In this document: positions 1 to 5,550 of the stretch, one piece after another
Position numbering within the stretch: position 1 is the stretch's first letter
How the letters are laid out: each line of letters begins with the position of its first letter
Assembly: GCA_029551925.1 (NCBI GenBank)
Contig: JAKPEO010000073.1
Location: 1-5,550 of the forward strand
Direction: 5' to 3'
Source: a bacterium
Lineage (GTDB): Bacteria > JAGOBX01
Length of the DNA: 5,550 bases
Notes under the pieces: model-generated
What the model saw: the letters and a program-made list of their open reading frames with translations, nothing else
Database searches by the model: none
What the model was told of the DNA's origin: nothing
Translations under genes and position numbers: made by a program

Positions 1-1388
1 ACAACAACAAATTATCAATAGAATCACGGGGTGATTTAGGGACAGCATTTGCGACGATGGTAATGAATTTACGAAATTTAACGGAGCAGGCGCAGATAAT
101 AGCGAACGGCGATTTAAAGAATCAGAAATTAAAGACAGATGGGCAAGGGACGTTATCAAAAGCATTTGCTGAAATGATAATCAACTTACGGAAATTATCG
201 AATCAAGCGGAATTAATAGCAGAAGACAAACTAAATGACAAAGCGTTAGACGAAAAGATCAAAGGCGATTTAGGGACAGCATTTGCGACGATGGTAATGA
301 ATTTACGAAATTTAGCGGAGCAGGCGCAGATAATAGCGAACGGCGATTTAAAGAATCAGAAATTAAAGACAGACGGGCAGGGCGCATTATCAAAAGCATT
401 TGCTGAAATGATAGTGAATTTACGCAAACTTGTAATACAAGCGCAGACAATAGCGGCGGGCAAGTTAAAAGATGAAGCATTAAAAGAAAAGATACAAGGA
501 GATTTAGGTGAAGCGTTTGCGAATATGTCAGCTAATTTAAAAGATATGTTAGATAAGATGAAGGGCGTAGGTAATGAAGTAGGTTCAGCGTCAACAGAGT
601 TGTTATCAGCTACCAAACAGATGTCACAAGGTATAAAAGTTCAGAGTGAAAAGATACAAGAGATAACATCAAGTGTAGTAGAATTAACGTCGTCAGTGCA
701 GCAAGTTTCAAATTCATCAAAGACAGCAGAGAAGATATCAGTAGATACAGAGCAGCAAGCGGTAGAGGGTTCAGAAGTAGTGCAAGATACAATACGCGGA
801 TTAGAGGATATAACAGCGAGTATAGACGAAGTAGCAGATAAAATCAAAAATTTAGGTGAGTCATCAAAAGAGGTTACGAAGATAGTAAATGCAATAAGCG
901 CAATAAGCGAGCAAACGAATTTATTAGCATTAAATGCTGCGATAGAAGCTGCGCGTGCAGGCGAGCACGGACGCGGTTTTGCAGTAGTAGCGGACGAAGT
1001 GCGGAAATTAGCAGAGCGCAGCGCAACAAGTGCCCGAGAAATATCAGAGATAATTGAAAAGATACAGGAAGGTATGGAAGAGGCGATAAATGCGATGAGT
1101 AAATCAACAGAGAGCGCGCAAGAAGCAGTAAATTATGCAAATAGATTAGAAGCGACATTCAAAAAGATCCGCGAAGCAATAGCCACCACAAAACGCAGTA
1201 TAGATGAGATAGTAGCGAGTTTAGCGCAGCAAGCGCGCGCAGGCGATACTATATCTGGCTCAATAGAATCAGTGAATAGCATAATCCGTGAGACTGCGTC
1301 AGCAGCTGAGCAATTAGTAAAGCAGGGCGAGCAATTATCAACAGTCACGCAGACATTAGAGGGGATAATAAATAGATTTGATGTGTGA
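1..1388 (+). CDS. Methyl-accepting chemotaxis protein with a poly-HAMP array, 5'-truncated
   Basis: This is a chemoreceptor that would form trimers of dimers with CheA and CheW and control kinase activity in the cytoplasm. The frame is open from base 3, so the true start and any sensor or membrane domain lie upstream; the ATG at 57 sits inside a repeat and is not the start. From 3 to about 540 there are HAMP units that follow each other without a linker, with AS1 helices starting at 69, 186, 303 and 420. The signalling domain follows. Its highly conserved hairpin tip lies at about 903-1022 ([19 protein letters not shown], then [18 protein letters not shown]). Candidate methylation or deamidation pairs are Gln-Gln at 699-704 ([10 protein letters not shown]) and Glu-Gln at 1308-1313 (ASAAEQLV), on the two arms of the hairpin. 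The protein ends in NRFDV with no NWETF-like CheR-docking pentapeptide. Family assignment is certain; the signal sensed is unknown. Confidence 0.97.
   Translation, partial: NNKLSIESRGDLGTAFATMVMNLRNLTEQAQIIANGDLKNQKLKTDGQGTLSKAFAEMIINLRKLSNQAELIAEDKLNDKALDEKIKGDLGTAFATMVMNLRNLAEQAQIIANGDLKNQKLKTDGQGALSKAFAEMIVNLRKLVIQAQTIAAGKLKDEALKEKIQGDLGEAFANMSANLKDMLDKMKGVGNEVGSASTELLSATKQMSQGIKVQSEKIQEITSSVVELTSSVQQVSNSSKTAEKISVDTEQQAVEGSEVVQDTIRGLEDITASIDEVADKIKNLGESSKEVTKIVNAISAISEQTNLLALNAAIEAARAGEHGRGFAVVADEVRKLAERSATSAREISEIIEKIQEGMEEAINAMSKSTESAQEAVNYANRLEATFKKIREAIATTKRSIDEIVASLAQQARAGDTISGSIESVNSIIRETASAAEQLVKQGEQLSTVTQTLEGIINRFDV
33..413 (+). repeat. Near-identical 147-bp direct repeat with 234-bp offset inside the MCP gene
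   Basis: Bases 33-179 reappear at 267-413 with six mismatches by hand alignment (at 81, 140, 146, 149, 150 and 152 of the first copy), about 96% identical. The first 107 bases differ at only one position. The rest of each 234-bp period (180-266 against 414-500) is only about 60% identical by eye. The strong copy therefore covers the end of a B unit and most of an A unit. This points to a recent tandem duplication or gene conversion within the HAMP array. Confidence 0.9.
69..536 (+). repeat. Poly-HAMP array, four full units of 39 residues in alternating A/B types
   Basis: Four full HAMP units start at 69, 186, 303 and 420, exactly 117 bp apart, and the signalling helix (LKDML) begins at 537 in the same register. 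Each unit has the HAMP layout of helix AS1, a connector, then helix AS2, and the AS2 of one unit runs on as the AS1 of the next. Type A units (69, 303) read [19 protein letters not shown] and have a TDGQG connector. Type B units (186, 420) start LRKL and have a connector ending in GDLGxAF. The tail of another B unit occupies 3-68, so the array continues to the left of the window. Confidence 0.85.
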
Positions 1389-1396
1389 GTGGGATA

Positions 1397-1504
1397 AACA
1401 CGAAGGCACTAAGAAAAGATAAGACACGAAGAAGAAAAGAAGCATTTTTATGATTTAAAATTTTAAAAACTTTGTGTCTTTGTGTTACTTAGTGCCTTTG
1501 TGTT
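1397..1504. repeat. Large imperfect inverted repeat (35-base arms, 38-base loop), likely dispersed repeat element
   Basis: The left arm is 1397-1431 and the right arm 1470-1504. The outer 17 bases (1397-1413 against 1488-1504, AACACGAAGGCACTAAG) pair at 16 of 17 positions. The inner 11 bases (1421-1431 against 1470-1480) pair at 10 of 11. Between them is a symmetrical 7 x 7 stretch that mostly does not pair. The right arm contains TTTGTGT three times (1471, 1479, 1497). CACGAAGGCAC-type palindromes are, from general knowledge, a common intergenic dispersed repeat in many uncultured bacteria, so a non-autonomous mobile or REP-like element is the preferred reading. Folding of the RNA into a stem that separates MCP from cheR expression is possible. 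Confidence 0.75.
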
Positions 1505-1534
1505 AAAAAAACATAGAGACACGAAAATTAAAAT

Positions 1535-1541
1535 AAGGAAG
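1535..1541 (+). promoter_or_regulatory. Ribosome binding site of cheR
   Basis: AAGGAAG lies four bases upstream of the ATG at 1546, so its AAGGA core is six bases away. This supports that ATG as the start. Confidence 0.75.
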
Positions 1542-1545
1542 AAAA

Positions 1546-3177
1546 ATGCTTGACAGTTTAATAAGAGCGGTAATGATATTATTATCGCGGCACACAGGCA
1601 TAGAATTAAATGACGGGCGAAAAGTAGTGTTAGTTAATTATATAGACAAAAGATTAAAAGAATTAAAACTCACACCGCGTGAATATCTACATTTATTGAC
1701 GAATACAGAAGAGATAGAATTCAATAATTTAATAAATGAAGTTACAATCAACGAGACATTTTTTTTCAGGCACAAAGAGCAATTTTCATTTTTTGCTGAA
1801 TTATTGACTGACCAGATAAAACGAATGCCGTATAAAGAAATAATTATATGGTCAGCAGGTTGTTCAATAGGTGCTGAACCATACTCAATTGCGATAGTAG
1901 TAAAAGAATTAATTGATAAATTCGGCGCAAATATAAAAATAATAGCAACAGATATTGATAGTGCAGCATTAGAAAAAGCGAAACTGCGAATTTTTACTGA
2001 ACGCTCAATAAAAGCTGAGATGCCGCCAGAATATCACGATAGATATTTCAAAAAAATAGATAAATATGGTAATTATGAATTAGATGAAAAAATCGGAAAA
2101 TTAGTGAAATTTTATAGATTAAATTTGCAAACTGATATATATCCGATATATATGGATTATATATTTTGTCGAAATGTTCTGTATTATTTTTCAAATGAAC
2201 AGCAGCGTAAAATAAAACAGAAGTTGTATGAAACATTGAAAAATAACGGATATTTATTTTTATCACCGACAGAGAGTATGCTCGGCTGGAGCGAATATTT
2301 TCGCGAAATAAAAAATGACAGCGGTGTAAAGGTCTATCAAAAATGGACAACAGACAGAAGAATAAACGATGAATTGAAGCCGGTATCTATGGTATTAATC
2401 AATCAGCGCAGACCATTAGAAAGTTATCCGATGCCTCATGCAGAATTAGTAGACAATGATATAATAAAAATCTTTGGGATAATATCCGGCAAAGATAGAA
2501 TAATTTCAATAGATAATGATATATTTTTCAATTTGGGTCTGATAAAAGCAGCGAATAAAACATATTATGATATAGATTTTAATAGTGTAAAATGGTTGTC
2601 AAACGAAGCAATAGAGCGGCTAAAAGATGTGATAAACACCGCCAAAAAAAAAGGATTAAAACTTCGTAAAATATATTGTGAAAATTCCGAAATAAAAGAA
2701 TGGCTGATAATATCAGAATTAAATAAATTAGCGCTTCATACTGAAATATTAGACAAAATCCCAAATGTAAACATAACATTATCAGAAACGCACTTAAAAT
2801 CACAATCAGCCCCGGAAAATAAAATACTTATCACTGATGAAATTTCGTCAAAAAAAGACAGCGCAAATATAAAAAATCTGCAGAAACAAAAATCAAAAGA
2901 AAAATTTGAAAGAAAAAGCAATATTTTATATAAAACAGAAAATATTATAAACCTTCTTGATTATCAAGATGAAATAAGCTTATTAAAATTATATGAGAAA
3001 CTAATAAAATTATTAAAAAGTTCAAAGAAAGAAATAAACTTAGAAGTTATCGTCGAAGATGAGTTGTTATTAAATGAAAAAATATTAGTAATATTCAAGA
3101 GATTTGTAAATGCAGCGCGGTCAGAAAATAAAAAAATAAATTTTATAACAAAAATAGAAAAATTAAAAAAATTATAA
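1546..3177 (+). CDS. cheR: CheR-type chemoreceptor glutamate methyltransferase with C-terminal STAS-like extension
   Basis: CheR uses S-adenosylmethionine to methylate glutamates of MCPs, the adaptation step of chemosensory pathways. Residues 1-267 cover a whole CheR: a helical N-terminal domain, then NETFFFR (69-75), the SAM-binding loop WSAGCSIGAEPYS (102-114), ATDID (134-138), and FCRNVLYYF (207-215), ending near VKVYQKW (261-267). The usual GEEPYS reads GAEPYS here, one Glu being Ala. The protein is 543 residues, about twice a normal CheR. Residues about 308-398 look like a STAS domain: a strand ending in YDIDFNSVKWLSNEAI (341-356) matches the DLSGVxFIDSSGL pattern, followed by a helix and GLKLRKIYC. 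The phosphoacceptor-type serines are Asn353 and Glu354 here. A charged, low-complexity linker follows, then a second, weaker STAS-like stretch at about 466-543. cheA follows after 21 bp, suggesting co-transcription. The CheR call is firm; the STAS calls are inferences from pattern. Confidence 0.93.
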   Translation: MLDSLIRAVMILLSRHTGIELNDGRKVVLVNYIDKRLKELKLTPREYLHLLTNTEEIEFNNLINEVTINETFFFRHKEQFSFFAELLTDQIKRMPYKEIIIWSAGCSIGAEPYSIAIVVKELIDKFGANIKIIATDIDSAALEKAKLRIFTERSIKAEMPPEYHDRYFKKIDKYGNYELDEKIGKLVKFYRLNLQTDIYPIYMDYIFCRNVLYYFSNEQQRKIKQKLYETLKNNGYLFLSPTESMLGWSEYFREIKNDSGVKVYQKWTTDRRINDELKPVSMVLINQRRPLESYPMPHAELVDNDIIKIFGIISGKDRIISIDNDIFFNLGLIKAANKTYYDIDFNSVKWLSNEAIERLKDVINTAKKKGLKLRKIYCENSEIKEWLIISELNKLALHTEILDKIPNVNITLSETHLKSQSAPENKILITDEISSKKDSANIKNLQKQKSKEKFERKSNILYKTENIINLLDYQDEISLLKLYEKLIKLLKSSKKEINLEVIVEDELLLNEKILVIFKRFVNAARSENKKINFITKIEKLKKL

Positions 3178-3182
3178 ATAAT

Positions 3183-3188
3183 AAGGAG
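3183..3188 (+). promoter_or_regulatory. Ribosome binding site that decides the TTG start of cheA
   Basis: AAGGAG lies 10 bases before the TTG at 3199. It lies only 3 bases before the ATG at 3192, and that ATG gives just seven codons before a TGA at 3213-3215. The cheA frame is closed upstream by TGA at 3190-3192, so TTG 3199 is the only early start available to it. Confidence 0.75.
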
Positions 3189-3198
3189 TTGATGGAAA

Positions 3199-5550
3199 TT
3201 GGAAAAATTAGTTGAAGTTTTAAAAGGAATAGATGGGAATTTATTAATAAACGACAAATCATATAAAAAGCAAATAAGCGAGGAATTAAAATCAGCAGGA
3301 GAACGAATATCAGAAGAATACGGCAATATTAAGCAATTAGTAAGCAATATGCCGCTATTATTAAAATCAAATGAATCTTTTTTTATAGATTTATTTAACG
3401 AATCGCGCAAAGATATTTTGTTAATTTTAAAAGACGGAAAAATAACTAAAAAAGCTGACAAGGAATTGTCTATAATAAATGAAAAATTATCGTTATTCAT
3501 TAGTGAATTAGTAAATATTAGTGAAGATGACGGCGGCGGCGCGGACCAAAAACCTGCAAATCTGCAAGGTAATTCCGAAGATTTTGATTATAGCGAGTAT
3601 GAATATGCCTTGCAAGATTTTATAGATGAAATGAAGATTATGATTGAATCATTAGAAAACGATTTACTGAATTTAGAAAATGCAGATTTAGCAAAAGTAA
3701 ATCAGATATTTAGATGTATGCATACAATAAAAGGCGCGGTCGGAATGTTTAAATTAACAAGTATGGAAAAATTAGTGCATAAAGCGGAGAATATATTTGA
3801 CAAAGTGCGGCATAATGAATTAGAACTAAAACCAGAATACGAAGATGTATTTTTAAAATGCGTAGATAGATTAAAAGAATTATTAGTAAGAGTCGAAAAA
3901 CGCGAAAATCCGATAATCAATGTAGATGATTTAATAGTGCAAATAGAGGCATTAGAAAAAGGCGGAAGTTTGGAAGAAAAATCAGAAAAAATTATAGAGC
4001 CAAGAAAAGAAGATAAAGGAGGCGCGGCGGCGATGCAAGAAACAAAGAAAAGCGAAGTTAAGCAAGAGAGCGGCAGTATTGATAAGAGCGGCGAGGGCCT
4101 TGATAAAGAATCAATGAGTTCGCTTCGCGTGGACATAAGCAAATTAGACAATCTAATGAACCAGATGGGCGAATTAATAATCGAAAAAATCAAGTTAGAA
4201 CAGCAATCATTTGTGAGTAAATCCTTTTATTTAGATATAAAACAGATAAAGCAGGAATTTAACAAAAAAGAAATAGACAGCATTCGCAGAAAGGAATTAG
4301 TTTTAAAATTTTTAGAAAAATTCGAAAAATTTAATGAAAGTTTTTTGAATGTTGTAGATGAGATGACTCGTTCGACTATGAATATGCAAGAAAGCGTAAT
4401 GAAAATAAGATTAGTGCCATTAGCAACGATATTTAATAGATTTAACAGATTAATGCGCGATATAAGTAAAAAAGTAAACAAAAAAATAAATTTTACAATA
4501 GAAGGCGCGGAGACAGAAATAGACAAAGGTATTTGTGAAATGCTGTTTAATCCGCTGCTGCATATATTAAGAAACAGCGTAGACCACGGAATAGAAGCGA
4601 GCGAAGCTGACAGAATAAAAGCTAATAAAAATCCGGTGGGGAATGTGACATTAAAAGCATATTATAAAAGTGATAAAGTTGTGATAGATATAATTGACGA
4701 CGGTAGGGGTATTGACAGCGATAAAATAATAGCAAAAGCAATAGAGAAAAAATTAGTGACGCCAGAAGAAGCAAAGACAATGGACGAAAAATCAAAATTA
4801 ATGATGATATTCCAGCCGGGTTTTTCAACAGCGGAAGTAGTAACTGATATATCAGGGCGCGGAGTAGGGATGGATGTTGTGCGGTCAACAATAGAAAAAT
4901 TAAAAGGAACAGTAGATATTCAGACTGAAAAAGGTCAGGGCTCGACAATATCATTAAGTTTACCTCTGACATTAGCGATTGTGCGGATATTATTATTCAA
5001 ATTAAAAAACGACGAATTAGCAATCCCTGTATATAATGTCAGAGAAACAGTGCAGATTCCAGTAAAAGATATATTTATAGCCAATCATAAGCCGATGATA
5101 AATTTGCGCGGCGAAGTAATACCATTAATATATTTAACTGATGTATTTAATGTAGCGGAAGATTACAGTAATTATGAATTATTGTCTATAATAATAGCAG
5201 AAGTAATGGATAAAAGATATGGTTTAGTAGTAACAAAATTTATTGAAAACAGAGAAGTAGTAATTAAAAATATCGGAACGCTGATAAAAAAAGCGCCATT
5301 TATTTCCGGCGCAGCGATATTAGGCGACGGCGAGATAGTAAAAATATTGGATATAGTAGAGATTATGAAAACCGCTTCGCAAAAAGCTACGAAAACAGGT
5401 AAAAAACAAAAAGAAGAAAAAATTAAAAAAACAGACAAATCTTCGGATAGTAAAGAAGCGGCGGCGGCGGAAAAATCTGAAAAACAAAAAGATATAGAAA
5501 AACATATATTAGTAGTTGAAGACAGCAAATTACACTTAAAACCGATAGTA
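3199..5550 (+). CDS. cheA: CheA-type hybrid histidine kinase with C-terminal receiver domain, 3'-truncated
   Basis: This is the central kinase of a chemosensory array: it autophosphorylates on a histidine under receptor control and passes phosphate to receiver domains. 784 codons are visible and the frame is still open at the window end. In order: an unrecognised mainly helical N-terminal region (1-108); a P1/HPt domain (about 135-240) with phosphoacceptor His175 in HTIKGAVGMF; a charged linker (about 245-305) with no recognisable P2; P3 dimerisation (from 309, LRVDISKLDNLMNQMGEL); P4 ATPase with N box HILRNSVDHGIE (455-466), DDGRGID (500-506), FQPGFST and GRGVGMDVV (553-561), all apparently intact; P5 CheW-like domain (about 595-727); a Lys/Glu/Ala-rich linker; and the first strand of a receiver domain (HILVVEDSK, 769-777, acidic pair Glu774-Asp775). 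The layout resembles CheA-CheY fusions such as FrzE. The start is TTG. The missing P2 fits direct transfer to the fused receiver, which is an inference. Confidence 0.96.
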   Translation, partial: MEKLVEVLKGIDGNLLINDKSYKKQISEELKSAGERISEEYGNIKQLVSNMPLLLKSNESFFIDLFNESRKDILLILKDGKITKKADKELSIINEKLSLFISELVNISEDDGGGADQKPANLQGNSEDFDYSEYEYALQDFIDEMKIMIESLENDLLNLENADLAKVNQIFRCMHTIKGAVGMFKLTSMEKLVHKAENIFDKVRHNELELKPEYEDVFLKCVDRLKELLVRVEKRENPIINVDDLIVQIEALEKGGSLEEKSEKIIEPRKEDKGGAAAMQETKKSEVKQESGSIDKSGEGLDKESMSSLRVDISKLDNLMNQMGELIIEKIKLEQQSFVSKSFYLDIKQIKQEFNKKEIDSIRRKELVLKFLEKFEKFNESFLNVVDEMTRSTMNMQESVMKIRLVPLATIFNRFNRLMRDISKKVNKKINFTIEGAETEIDKGICEMLFNPLLHILRNSVDHGIEASEADRIKANKNPVGNVTLKAYYKSDKVVIDIIDDGRGIDSDKIIAKAIEKKLVTPEEAKTMDEKSKLMMIFQPGFSTAEVVTDISGRGVGMDVVRSTIEKLKGTVDIQTEKGQGSTISLSLPLTLAIVRILLFKLKNDELAIPVYNVRETVQIPVKDIFIANHKPMINLRGEVIPLIYLTDVFNVAEDYSNYELLSIIIAEVMDKRYGLVVTKFIENREVVIKNIGTLIKKAPFISGAAILGDGEIVKILDIVEIMKTASQKATKTGKKQKEEKIKKTDKSSDSKEAAAAEKSEKQKDIEKHILVVEDSKLHLKPIV

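Larger units (their letters stand above)
1389..1545. other. Intergenic region between the MCP gene and cheR
   Basis: These 157 bases contain no credible gene. They hold the imperfect palindrome at 1397-1504, an AT-only core around 1452-1469, a further short copy of AGACACGAA at 1517-1525 (the same as 1422-1430), and the cheR ribosome binding site. I see no convincing -35/-10 pair and no sigma-28 type promoter. There is also no canonical intrinsic terminator, since the palindrome is followed by A's rather than T's on the + strand. Confidence 0.7.

Noticed and set aside
57-59. ATG at 57 as the start of the MCP gene
   Set aside because: The frame is open to base 3, and the codons before 57 encode the same HAMP segment (GDLGTAFAT) that occurs inside the array at 267-293, so this Met is internal.
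33-413. CRISPR-like array
   Set aside because: The spacing is one 234-bp period within an open reading frame, and both the repeats and the sequence between them encode HAMP helices.
1397-1504. Intrinsic terminator after the MCP gene
   Set aside because: The stem is long and interrupted, has a 38-base loop, and is followed by A's rather than a T run on the + strand. The reverse direction also lacks a clear T tract.
3192-3215. Small ORF MEIGKIS as a gene or leader peptide
   Set aside because: It has only seven codons, is three bases from the Shine-Dalgarno core and overlaps the TTG start. It is recorded only as a possible decoy or sign of a one-base error.
2964-3500. 178-codon open frame on the minus strand across the cheR/cheA junction
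   Set aside because: It lies antisense to two clear coding regions. The frame looks open only because the + strand is purine-rich, and the product is Phe/Ser/Asn-rich without a recognisable domain.
3702-4193. 163-codon open frame on the minus strand inside cheA
   Set aside because: It is antisense to the HPt domain and linker of cheA, which are clearly coding. Its composition is low-complexity and no family is recognisable.

Overview
The window carries three genes on the + strand that form most of a bacterial chemosensory (chemotaxis-type) array pathway. In order they are a poly-HAMP methyl-accepting chemotaxis protein cut by the left edge (1-1388), a CheR-type receptor methyltransferase with an unusual C-terminal extension (1546-3177), and a hybrid CheA histidine kinase whose C-terminal receiver domain is cut by the right edge (3199-5550). 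The minus strand shows nothing convincing.

The DNA is AT-rich, at roughly one third G+C by eye, and purine-rich on the coding strand. Leucine is nearly always TTA, and isoleucine in the first gene is mostly ATA. GCG, GGC and CGC nevertheless stay common for Ala, Gly and Arg. With MCP/CheR/CheA homologues and Shine-Dalgarno sites this is clearly bacterial. An uncultured, low-GC lineage fits, but the phylum cannot be named from this sequence.

Layout: 1-540 encodes a chain of HAMP units repeating exactly every 39 residues, in an alternating A-B-A-B pattern (78 residues, 234 bp). 540-1388 encodes the cytoplasmic signalling hairpin. 1389-1545 is intergenic and dominated by a large imperfect palindrome of a dispersed-repeat type. 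cheR begins at 1546 behind an AAGGAAG site and is followed after 21 bp by cheA, which most likely starts at a TTG. The two are probably one transcriptional unit, and the MCP gene may or may not be co-transcribed with them.

From family knowledge, the MCP would control CheA autophosphorylation at His175, CheR would methylate MCP glutamates for adaptation, and the fused receiver of CheA would take phosphate in cis or act as a phosphate sink. No cheW, cheB or separate cheY lies in the window, so they may be outside it. The least ordinary feature is the C-terminal half of CheR. It looks like a STAS (anti-sigma-factor-antagonist-like) domain followed by a second, weaker STAS-like segment, suggesting a link between receptor methylation and a partner-switch type interaction. 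That link is inferred from sequence pattern alone.
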